Assembly (NCBI RefSeq): GCF_933775445.1
Contig: NC_065873.1
Location: 20,832,001 to 20,896,000 of the forward strand
Reading direction: 5' to 3'
Origin: Argentina anserina
Taxonomy: Eukaryota > Streptophyta > Magnoliopsida > Rosales > Rosaceae
DNA length: 64,000 nucleotides
Shown piece by piece: positions 1 to 10,087 of the stretch (position 1 is the stretch's first letter; every line of letters begins with the position of its first letter). The translations under genes were made by a program, and so were the position numbers. Below the pieces are notes generated by a model, which saw nothing but the letters and a program-made list of their open reading frames with translations, had not been told where the DNA came from and did no database searches.

Positions 1-1139
1 GATTTGGGGCATGAGGAAAACGGTAAACCAACCCGAACTGAGTTGGTCGGGTTTGGGCTGATTTTGCTTGACAAAAAATCCAAATCAGCATGAATTGAAA
101 GTTTCGGGCTTTGAGTTGGTTTCACCAAATTTTCGGCTCGGACTAAACCGAGCTCACCCCTATTATATATGTATCTATCCCATATTCAAAAAAAAACCCC
201 CTATAATTTGTTGGATATATGTTTGTGACTTTTCAATTCGAAGTTGGATGGTCTTCTGTTAGATGAAGTTGCAACCGATTATGTAAAAAAAAAAACTCGT
301 CACTTTTCATTGTTTGCTTTCAATTTTCTTGGATGCTTGGTGTGAGGCTGATGAATATGAGGATGACATTGTTGAGGAGATTAACATATACTACACGTCT
401 TAGTACATTTTCTTCAACTCAGAGATAATTAACAATGTGACATAATTTATTAAAATCAAATCAATTATTAGAGACGCTTCAGATCTTCTTGGTAGCTTGA
501 AGAAGTTCAGAGTGTCCGATCCCATGTCTATAGAGAGGCAAACTTCTTGACTGATGCAATTGCAATTGCTAATGTGGGGCTTTCCATCCCCCCCCCCCCC
601 TGTGTAATTTTCTTTTCTATTAAAAAGAAAACATAATTTATTTAAAGTGTATCATTTTTAATCGATTTTTAATAACAGACAAAGATGTCATGCATTTTAA
701 TCATAGATATAGTGAAAACAAATAAACGAAAACTCAACAATTTAACCACTGATTCAAGGCTCAAGGATGAATTGGACATAAAAGTAACCGTAAACAGTAG
801 TCTTTGGAGATTTCAAGATATGTGAACCCCTTGGGTCACCCTCAATTCTTTGGTTTCAAAATAAAAGAATAAAGGAAAGGAAAATAAAAAAAGGGCAAGT
901 CGTAAAATCTTATCTTCCCAGGCCTCCGCCACTTTTGTATTCACGTAGCTCTCATGAGTTGCTCCAATTTGTTACCATGTGGCGGTCCTCCGCCACGTGT
1001 GATCTCCTCAATGACAGAGAACGTTGTTATATAATGTACTGCAAGTCTACAACCCATTCATTATTAGAGAGCTAGAAATGATATATCTAGCTTGATTTTA
1101 CCATCCATCTCACCTTTGCTCTCAAAACCCCAAACCAAA
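1..1139. other. intergenic, no gene seen
   Basis: No convincing coding region on either strand. The stretch is AT-rich and includes a run of C near 590. The CACGTG-like and CCGCCAC words near 950-1000 and the AT-rich stretch near 1030 could belong to the old promoter of the decayed ERD2-like gene that follows, but this is inference only. Confidence 0.5.
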
Positions 1140-3270
1140 ATGGACGAAAGGCTCTTTCACGTGGCGGAGTCCCGTCACCGGCGCAACCATCCACCACCGT
1201 TGATGACTGCCTCCGCGGTGAATGTGGCCCAAGTTGTTGGCATGCCTCACCGCTCTTCTCCTCATCTTTCCTCTGCTGTCGCTACTCATCACGATTTTGA
1301 TCCTAAGAGCACTCACCATAAAACCCGTCGATCTCTCCGTCGTTGTCGAGATTTTCCAATTTGTCGGAGTCATCTCCATTTTTATTGACTTTTGGACCAA
1401 GAGTACTCTGCCGGTAACCCCTAGCCTATCCGCCCCCCTTTTCAAAATTAGGGTTTTGAATTTGCTTAAACTTGTTATGAAGTTGTTAGCATTTGTAGGA
1501 CTGTCACTCAAATCACTGGAGCTTATGGCTCTATATATGGTTGTTAGGTTGTATTGCAACTGGGTGTTGTTATTTGTACCCATCAAATATCTAAGTGTAC
1601 CCAGCACTATTCTTTATGACATATTTACCCCTATTTGAATATGAAAAAAGATAATTGAAAATTAAGTTCATGACCCCTAGGCATCCTCTATCCCCGATGG
1701 TCAACCATGGTTTCTGAATCATGGTCCCAATTTACATGAATACATGAAAGCACAACTATAAGAATATGAATCAAATGATGATAATTTGATTATAAGGTTT
1801 CCAAATATAGCTAGTGTTATTAAAGAGAAAGAAGTAGGATTGTGGGTTCCCATTGGGAATTTGGGAAGTACCCAGATTTGATATCCATATGGATTGTGGT
1901 CGCTCGATGGGTTGTATTTGAGGACTTCAACTCTCTCACACACTTTCTTGATCATTCTTATTTCCTTTCTTTATCAAATTACCTTATTTTGCTGATTATT
2001 GAAATTTATAGGTTCTTTGTTTTTCAGTTGGATGTAAAATTTTGAAATGATTGAAGTACAAATTTAAAGAAGAAACTTAATGCTTGATCTATTGTTTGGC
2101 CTTGAAGATCGTACTGCACCTGAATCACAAACATGGTATTTGGTATCCTTGTTTAATTACACTGATAATACTTTATTAAATGGGCAGAATGGGAAAATAT
2201 GTGCCAAAAATTGTGATGTTGGGTATATTTAGAACTTTACTTGGTACATTTAGAAGCACTCATTGCAATTTGGTCATAAGTAATGTTGGGCGGTGGACCA
2301 GCTCACACATGAGAGGTCTTTTCTAATGATAACCGTGTGGATCATATATATGATTCGTTTCAAACTCAGGTCAAGCTATATGGAATCGAAAGATAACTTC
2401 CCAATCTGCTACTTTGTATTCGAGTTTGCAAAAATTAGTGTATGGATTGATTTTATTAGTCCATGAACAAGCAAGACAGGGGCGGGTCCAAGGCTTGGGT
2501 TTGTTGGGCCCGAGAATTTCGGGAGGAAAAAAAAGGACTTCTTATAAAAAAGAGTCATACATGAAATTGGAAAAAAAAGTCGAGCAATATTTTAAAATTA
2601 GAAAAAAGTCACTCAATTAAAGTCGTTAAACAGTTGCCATCGCAGTTTATAATATTTACCTACTTGTCATCCAGCTAAAACTGGAACATATCTTGCGCAA
2701 CTGGTACTCTTCCTTCATCAACGTCTTCCCCTCCTTCATATGGCTCCCTTAACACCCATTGATTCCCATCCCTGGCATCATCATCATCGCCAGCTCGACC
2801 ATCGTCTTGGTCTCCGATGACAAAGTGGAAGGGACCGAATGGTGCATAGTTAAAGGTGCTTCAGCACGCGAATCTGGAATTGATTCCCATCCTCACATTC
2901 GATTAGACCGAAGCCAAAGCCCGAGAACTGACGACCTCGCTCACCATCTATAAACTTCGAGGAGTCGGTGGTCACCACATGCCTTGAGTTTTCTAGGTTC
3001 GCATATCAGTACTTGACCCCGAATGGAGGAGATAAATTTACTTAAATGATTTGAGTCTTCTGGATTCATATTCCCTTAGATGATATGACTGGTGGTGTTC
3101 TGGCGGTGAGCTGGATCTGGAAACTGGGCTTCGACCAGAAGAGGGCGAGGACGGCGGAGGGATGGGCGACGGTGATTGCGCCGTTGAAGAAAAAGGTGAA
3201 GTTGGGAGACTGGCGAGCATGACGTTGGTGGCGGCAGAAGAGGACGGCGTAGACGTTTTTGGGTTTGACA

Positions 3271-3320
3271 TGGGTGCCCATATCATTTTATGGGTGCCCA
3301 TATCATTTTATGGGTGCCCA
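3271..3320. repeat. 20 bp tandem repeat, 2.5 copies
   Basis: The unit TGGGTGCCCATATCATTTTA is repeated two and a half times without a mismatch, so it is recent. It lies inside the 2477-5604 element. Confidence 0.9.
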
Positions 3321-3424
3321 ATAAGAAAAGAAATTCAGTATTTTTTAAAGGCTCAATGGTTGGGCAGAGACAAGGATGTTGATGCAAGAATCTACCGTCA
3401 AGTTACCCGTCATACTACTAGCCA

Positions 3425-3970
3425 CACTAATTTTGTGTTGTGACATGTAGTGTGACAGGTAGTGTGATAGCTAGTGTGATAAGTAGTGTAACAGACAATG
3501 TGACATAGTCACATAAAATAATAAACAAAGATTTCTTATTTCTAGTCATTTTTTCCTTCTTCTTCTTCTTCTTCTTCTTCTTCTTCTTTTTCTTGTCACA
3601 TAAAACAATGTGACAATGAGTGTGACTGACAGGGGGTGTGACTGACAGGGGGTATGACTGTTAGTGTGATTGGTAGTCTAATAGATAGTGTGACAGCGGG
3701 TGTGATAGGTAGTGTGACATGGGTGTGACAGGGGGTGTGACAGCAAATGTGGCAATTAGTGTGATAAGTAGTGTGATAAATAGTGTGACAACGGGTGTGA
3801 TAGGTAGTGTGACAAGGGTTGTGACATATAGTGCGACATCGGGTGTGACAGAGGTGTGACAATTAGTGTGACAATTAGTGTGGCATGTAGTGTGAAATGG
3901 GGTGTGATAGCGGGTGTAACAAGTAGTGTGATAGTGGGTGTGACATGGAGTGTGACAACAGGTGTGACAT
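3425..3970. repeat. degenerate 11-12 bp minisatellite (GTGTGACA core)
   Basis: About forty imperfect units of the form TAGTGTGACAGG run through this stretch, interrupted at about 3490-3600 by unrelated sequence with a (TTC)n run. The third part of the unit alternates between classes such as AGGT, AGCGGG and AATTA. Any open frame across it (Cys/His/Thr-rich on the minus strand) is a by-product of the repeat. Confidence 0.9.
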
Positions 3971-6264
3971 ATCGAGAGGAAATGTCTAAATATGCGAAAT
4001 GATGTTAAAATTCAAAAATAGGTATGCTCAAAATGAATAAAATAACTAGAATTAGGAAGCCTTGAGCTCAGATTTCGCCGGAATAGCTTGGTGCACCACC
4101 ATGGAAGGCGGCAACCCCTTGCGAGAATTGTTACACCTTGTACGGTGGTCGGTTCGGAGTGGATATGATATCAAATGAAAGAAGTGAGATAAATCTTTCC
4201 AACGGTACCAACCACGCTCAAATCCATCGTGGGATGACAAAGTTATGGCCGGAGTTAGAAGAATAAGGGAAAAAAAGAATATAAAGAAGAAATGGCAAAA
4301 CAGTTCGGAAAATATTTAAAAATTAACTATTTTATAATTTTGTTCCAAGCTTGTTGACTATTTTCTAATTTCTAGTTAATTGAGATGACTTTTTTATAAT
4401 TGAGAAATAAAATAGTGACTTTTTCTAATTTATGATAGGATATGGTACTATTTTATAATTTGCCAAAAAAACCTAGGTATATACATATATATTTGTTTTG
4501 GTAATAGACATTTGGCTTTGATTTTCCTGATCTATTCCTCTCCACCTCTCAATCTGCGTCGATAACTTGTTGCAGCTCCTTAATCAAAATCAAAGTCTTG
4601 ACATGGTTCGTCAATTTGTCTTCCACTGAGCCACCAAATTCTATTTCTTTGACTCCATCAAGTTCAGTAGTGTCCTTTTGGTTTCTATCAAAATTCACAA
4701 AATATGGTATTGTTGTATCAGTATTATTATTGTTACTATGTTTGCCTATACTTAGTCCAATATAAGCACGGTTTCCTAATCTATAGATATTCTTGATAAT
4801 TGTATAACCCTCCACATTGAGATTGAGTATGCTAATTCTGTTAATAATAAGGTGGTAATTCAGTGGCGGAGCCAGAAATCTAAGTTTACTGGTGCACAAA
4901 TGAGGATGGATATAAAAAAACTAATTTTCTTTTTAGAATCGATGAATGTAAAAAGATTTGAAAGCTTACAATGAAGAAAATGTTTCTTTTTGGATGAAAC
5001 AAAAAAAAAATTGAGTACAGAGACGAAACAAATTTTATTGAGTAATACAAAGATAACTCATCCATAAAAGCTGACAATAAGAGTCATCCCGTATGACTTT
5101 TCAGATCTAGAAGCAACTAAATTATAAGGCTGAAAGTACACATACCTTTTCAATACCATTTATAGCTAGCACCATTATTTCGATGAAACAATTTAAAAAG
5201 TTTCGGAATTGATTATAAGATCTTCAATAAAAAACAAAACTAGAAATAACATTAATATTAAAATACAAAAATAAATAAAAATACTTACTTAAAAGAACCA
5301 TGAAATGAAAAGGAAAAAAAAGTTATTATTGTTGCCAGCAAGATTCGAAAGGATACTAGGCACCTACGTGTATAAGACACCCCACCGTTATACCAACCCA
5401 TCACTAAAGGCAGTAGGCACCTACGTGCCTCCGTCTCTCAAGTGATCTTATATTATATTTGATAGGTAAGACTCACTATGTTCTCTTTGTGGTATTTTTT
5501 TTCTTAATTAATATAGTAAGTTTCTCTGCGTTGAGATTTTTTATTATATTTTTTTTATAGAAAACTCAAATCCACCCGAACTCCAATTTCTGAATTCGCC
5601 ACTGAAGCAAGATGGATAGGTTCTTACTTCTTAGTGCTGTTTATTAGTCCTTGAAGCCAGCTGAAATGAATTTCGACTGTTCTGGCTTTAATTATGTTGG
5701 GTACATTTGTTCCTGGCTTCCATATAGGTTGATTTTGTATTCGAGTCTGCATAAATGGGTGTGTATAGATGTTACCATTTGATGGTGGCAGTTATATCTA
5801 GTCCTAGAAAAGCTGAAATGAATTTCTACTGTTCTTGCTTTATTAATGTTAGGTAGATTTGTTGCTAGCTGGCTTCCATATCTGTAATTAGAAAATGTGT
5901 AGACTATTGACAATGCCTTGTTCACTAACTGTGATGGATATAAAGTGATCAATCTATGTCAGCGCTCCTGCTGCTCTACATACTGTTAGTTTCTAATGTC
6001 TTGTGAAATTTCGCAAGGATCACACATTCATTAAGTGATGATAGTCCACACTAAAATGTTATAATTGTGGACTATAAATTTTCCTTTTCTGGTTCCCTTA
6101 TTGATTGTTCGGTTTAATGTATCCAGGTGGTATTATGTCTTCTGCTCTCTATAGCCATTCCCATACCCACAGAGCATCTCTCTGATGCCCTTCCCTTCTT
6201 CACAGAGCAGCAGTTCAATTTGAATAGAATTTTGTGGGCTTTCTATGTTTATCTTAAAGCTGTG

Positions 6265-8707
6265 TCATCATTACCTCAGCTATGGTTCATACATAATACA
6301 ATGGTACGCCACAGAGACCTGAATGATCTTTATGATTTGGTGATAACATAGAGTAATTCTTGGTTCTCATCTCAAGTGATTTGGTCCAGCAATGAAATAT
6401 TTGACGAGTATCTGTTAATGAGCAGTCTATTTGGCTATCTTCTCACCTTTATTACCTTTATATATATAATCTGTGTTTTATTTTATTTTCAGATTGTGAA
6501 ACCATACTAGACGTATACTGTTGTTACACTTGCAGCTGTACCTTACGTCACTATTTCAAATTGTGTCCTCCAGGTTTGACATGCAGCTTACCAGTACTTA
6601 AATCTGATGTTTGATACTATGTTTGCCTCAATAATCAGTATGAGTAATTTTTTCTACCTAGTATACTCTTTTAGTATATACGGTGCATGCATCTATTCAG
6701 ATATGCTTACGATGTACATCGGGGAACTTGCATCGACCCCCTCAATGGTACTACAAGACCCACGTACTGTTTCACATGAATTAACACTCGACAATTATGC
6801 ACTCTTGGGGTCTTGGACACAATGCTTTTATCTTTATTTTGTCTGGTTTTCCCGAATATCAAGAGAAATTGAGCTAGAGCATTCACCTAGCTATAAATAT
6901 ATGCTAAACCTGCTTGTCTCTTTTTTATTTCTAGGTTTTAAGAATTGTTGTAATTGATCTGGGTAATTCTTTTCATTCTTCTTTGTATTTACTTTGTCTG
7001 GTTGGAAATATAATGTTCCTCTACTAAGTGACCACGACTTGATATAATTATTATCAGGGATAACTCTTTTTTACTCTAGTCTCATTCTGGTGCCAATCCA
7101 TACCCAGTAGTGACTGGCTCATCTATAATCTGGTCTAAACGTTTTATGTACTCTGTTATTTCTTCTACACAGGTTCTGCTTCCAGGAGATTACTTCGGAA
7201 AGGATTTGTGGAGCTCTATGGTGTGGACATCACAGGCTTCCCAGACTTTGACACTTGCATACTTTTCCTTCTGTTCCATAAGGTGGGTTATAAGTCATCT
7301 TCATGTGTTCATTATAATATGCCATCTCTTTCATTTTCTTCTTTAGTTTAATGATAGATTCTATTCTGGTTGCAATGGTTTCAATGGAGCAGGTGCATAT
7401 CCCGTGAGCTACTTGTACGTCTCAGCAAAAACTCTGGAGGTGTGACTGACAAGATCTAAGCTGCGGTATTGAACTGTTACAAACTTACATCGAGTAGATG
7501 CCTTGCCAGCATTACCTCAGCTATGGTTCATGCATAATACAATGGTACGCCACAGAGACCTGAATGATTTTTATCATTTGGTGATAAAATAGATTAATTC
7601 TGGGTTCTCATCTCAAGAGATTCTGTTCAGCAATGAAATAGTTGACGAGTATCTGTCAATGAGCAGTCTATATGGCTTTCTTCTCTGCTTTATTCCCTTT
7701 ATATATATAATCTGTATTTTATTTTATTTTATTTTCAGACTGAAACCATACGAGACGTAACTGTTGTTACACTCGCAGCTGTACCTTTCGTCAATGTTAC
7801 AAATTGTGTCCTCCAGGTTTGACAGGCAGCTTACTTAAAACCGATGTTTGATACTATGTTTGCCTCTAAAAACAGTACAAGCAGCTTTTTCTAACCAGTA
7901 TACACTCTTTAAGTATAAATGGTACATGCATCTGTACAGATATGCTTATGTAATGTACATTTGGGAACAATAGTAGCTGTAAATATCTTTACACATGTAT
8001 TTATCTGTCAGTGGTGTTTCACATGTATTTACAGGCTTGAATATCAAGAGAATTTGAGCTATCTGCTAAACCTACTTGTCTGTATAACTTTATTTCTACG
8101 TTTTATAAATTATCATAATTGATCAGGCTAACTCTTTTCATTCTTCTTTGTATAAACTCAGTCTGGTTCGAAGTGTGCCTCTCCTAACTGACCACAAATT
8201 GATATAACTTTATTCAGATATAGCTCTTTTTTACTCTAGTCTCCAATAGGGCTGCAATTGAACCACATCACTGACTTCTAGACGTACATGAAATGGATCA
8301 CGGAAGAAGACGTATCCCCAGACCCAGCAGACCCCGACCCCACTCATAGTATGACTGAATACAGGAACGATTACGACTGTAAAGAGAGTTGGTGGAAATT
8401 CTAGGGGGCCGGGTTCGAAAGGAATGGCTCTGGTCCTAATTCATACCCTGGAGTGACTGGATCATATGTATTCTAGTCTAAATATATATGTCTGTGATTC
8501 TTCTTTTACACAGATTTTGCTTCTTGAAGGTTACTTTGGAAAAAGATTTGTGGTGCTCAATGGTGTGGACATCACAGGCTTTCCAGACTTTGATACCTGC
8601 ATACTTTTGCGTCTGTTACATCAGTTGAGTAATAAGTTAGCTTGTGTTCATTCTTAAGTTTCCTGATCGATGCTATTACGGTCGCAATGGTTTCAATAAA
8701 GCAGGTG
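6265..8707 (+). repeat. tandem duplication of the 3' exons of the ERD2-like pseudogene
   Basis: About 6265-7460 is repeated at about 7502-8707, offset about 1.24 kb, with matching exons and introns. The strings CCTCAGCTATGGTTCAT, ATGGTACGCCACAGAGACCT and GGTGTGGACATCACAGGCTT occur in both. The second copy begins inside exon 4, has a frameshift in the LWPSMV exon (one extra base near 8540), and carries about 180 bp of extra sequence near 8245-8425. Its final exon is split by the copia element at 8713. Confidence 0.85.
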
Positions 8708-8712
8708 TGTTT

Positions 8713-8843
8713 TGTTAGTGCTTGTTAGTGCTACTTAGTGCTAGTTAGTGTGTGTTAGTGCTAGTTAGTGCAATTCACTTTAGCATGATTAACTAATGTA
8801 TGTAATATGCAATCAATCAAGTAAGAACACTTACCTTTTAACT
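8713..8843 (+). repeat. 5' LTR of copia element, internally deleted
   Basis: 131 bp, against 159 bp for the partner LTR. It starts with TGTTAG and a cluster of short GTTAGTGCTA repeats and ends CTTTTAACT rather than the usual CA. It lacks 32 bp present in the right LTR between GATTAACT and AATGTATG. That missing piece contains the TATATATA run, the likely TATA box, so this copy probably has no working promoter. Confidence 0.9.
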
Positions 8844-8855
8844 TGGTATCAGAGC
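8844..8855 (+). other. primer binding site (tRNA-Met type)
   Basis: TGGTATCAGAGC lies immediately downstream of the left LTR. This is the classic plant copia primer site complementary to the 3' end of initiator tRNA-Met. Confidence 0.92.
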
Positions 8856-8993
8856 CTTTGTGCTTTTCTTTTTCTGGGTATTTGTCCCGTCTTTTTTTTC
8901 CGGCCGGTTACACCGCTGCCTCTTTCCCTCCGGCGCTCCCTCACCGCTGCCTTCCAACTCTCCTCGACGCCCGACGTCACCGAACTCCTCTTT

Positions 8994-9557
8994 CCCTTCG
9001 GATGCATTCATACCCTGAACTACTGCCGTCAATATTTTATTTACGTGCTCTTGATCCACAACTTCAGGAGAGACTTCCTCACACAAGTACCCTAGAGTCT
9101 CTAAAGTGGCCTGCTTCACATGAGATGGTAACTGGTGTATATTTGACAAAAGTGATCCAATCAGTTCTGGCCACTCTTTCTGAGGCAGCTCAATGCCGGC
9201 AACTTTGGCAATGACTTGTGAAGTAGTTGAACGAGCATCTGCAACAAGAGAAGAGAGTGTCTGTAACAAGCACATTTTAATCTGGGCTTTCACCGACGGA
9301 TCTAATGCCAACCATCTCTGAACAACATCAGACTTCCTATGTTGTTCCTTAGCATCCAAAGCATTCTTAAGAATCAGACCAGCTAACTTTCAGCTCTCAA
9401 CAGGTTTCTCTTCATTCGCTATCTCTCTGGATAGAGATAACAAAAACAAAGGAAGATCTTGCTCCTGAAACTGTTTCAAACTTTCTTCAGCCTGCTTCCG
9501 CACAGTTCCATCTATTGCTTGAGCATTCAGAAGTACCTGGGTAACTTCCAGTGACAT
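8994..9557 (-). pseudogene. importin subunit beta-1 N-terminal fragment, antisense inside copia
   Basis: Reading the minus strand from an ATG at 9557, the first roughly 185 codons match plant importin beta-1 (KPNB1), the nuclear import receptor: MSLEVTQVLLNAQ, then KQAEESLKQF, then KNALDAKEQHRK, QVIAKVAGIELPQK, NIHQLPSHVKQATLETLG, and ending QGMNASEG at about 8994. After that the resemblance stops. Codon 56 is TGA (9390-9392) where the family has Arg, so it cannot encode the fragment in one piece. The sequence above 9557 may include some of the original 5' leader. The parent gene is not in this window. It is opposite in orientation to the retrotransposon, as in transduplication or template-switch capture. 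Confidence 0.9.
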
Positions 9558-9599
9558 ACTGTATCGAAGAAAACGAAGAGCTTGAGAGAACCGTAGAGG

Positions 9600-10087
9600 C
9601 TACGGATCGTCCTCGCCGCTGCTGTTATCCCCTCCCCAAATCGCCCCTCTCCGCTCCTCAAATCGTCGCTCCTCAAATCGCCTCTCTCTCGCTCTTTCCC
9701 GTTATCGCGTCGCAAGTTCTCTCTCCTCCTCAAATCCCTCATAATCCGCTCAAATCGCCCTAATTTAGCCCCTGGATCCGACCCGGTCTCCTTCACCTGG
9801 CCCGGCCCAAACACGACCCGGCCCATCCAAAAACAGCCCGGCCCGACCTGGCCTGCTTGATCCGACCCGGCCCAGTAATAACCAGCAGTCTTTTCTTACT
9901 GTCAGTACACACGCACCGTCAGTGCAAGTGCACCGGCAACAGATTCTTCTCCATTGTTTTGTGGTTCTTTGCTGTCTAATTTTCTTTGTGGTCCATCCTC
10001 GACCCGACCCGGTCCATCTTCTGCCCGACCCAGTTTATATCCATTTTTTTTTGTGCTTCCGCTGTATAACCTCTGATTTGTCAAATA
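9600..10087 (+). other. C-rich leader of copia element, no gag
   Basis: The stretch between the captured fragment and pol has repeated CTCCTCAAATCG words (9655-9690) and then many GACCCGGCCC-like words (9778-9872 and again at about 10000-10025). No frame resembles Gag or a CX2CX4HX4C knuckle. Confidence 0.6.

Larger units (their letters stand above)
2477..5604. mobile_element. hAT-type insertion with perfect 8 bp target duplication
   Basis: The 8 bases AAGCAAGA at 2469-2476 are repeated exactly at 5605-5612. Between them the sequence starts CAGGGGCGGGTCCA and ends in the complement of CAGTGGCGAATTCAGA, imperfect inverted ends of the CAGNGGCG type seen in two other elements of this window. 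Eight-base duplications are typical of the hAT superfamily. No transposase was found, so it would be non-autonomous. The interior holds a 20 bp repeat, a long minisatellite, low-complexity TTC, and a second CAGTGGCGGAGCCAGAAAT terminus at 4861 facing the right end. It lies in an intron of the ERD2-like pseudogene. Confidence 0.68.
1222..8707 (+). pseudogene. decayed ERD2/KDEL-receptor-like gene, multi-exon
   Basis: Exon-sized pieces in the right order match plant ERD2-like proteins, multi-pass membrane receptors that return KDEL proteins from Golgi to ER. Pieces: about 1222-1413 (start MWPK, hydrophobic); 1490-1560 (GLSLKSLELMALYMVVRLYC); 2300-2421 (VWIIYMIRFKLRSSYMESKD); 6127-6310 (RILWAFYVYLKAVSSLPQLW); 6492-6573 (resembles the VEPFTAHYVFAL...HWVLQV exon and contains an in-frame TAG); 7172-7282 (resembles the LWPSMVLISEIVQTFILADF exon); and 7393-7451 (RELLVRLSKNSGGV tail). 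The exon 1 to exon 2 phase does not fit, and the in-frame stop makes it non-functional. The last exons are duplicated at 7.5-8.7 kb. A fragmentary expressed gene with unusual splicing cannot be excluded, but the stop and frame problems argue against it. Confidence 0.72.

Noticed and set aside
3596..3862. Cys/His/Thr-rich open frame on the minus strand
   Set aside because: It is the translation of the GTGTGACA minisatellite, not a metal-binding protein.
3425..3970. CRISPR-like regular repeats
   Set aside because: Units are 11-12 bp, degenerate and without spacers, in a plant nuclear genome; this is a minisatellite.
8843..9214. Plus-strand open frame through the importin region
   Set aside because: It is the antisense shadow of the captured importin beta fragment and matches nothing itself.
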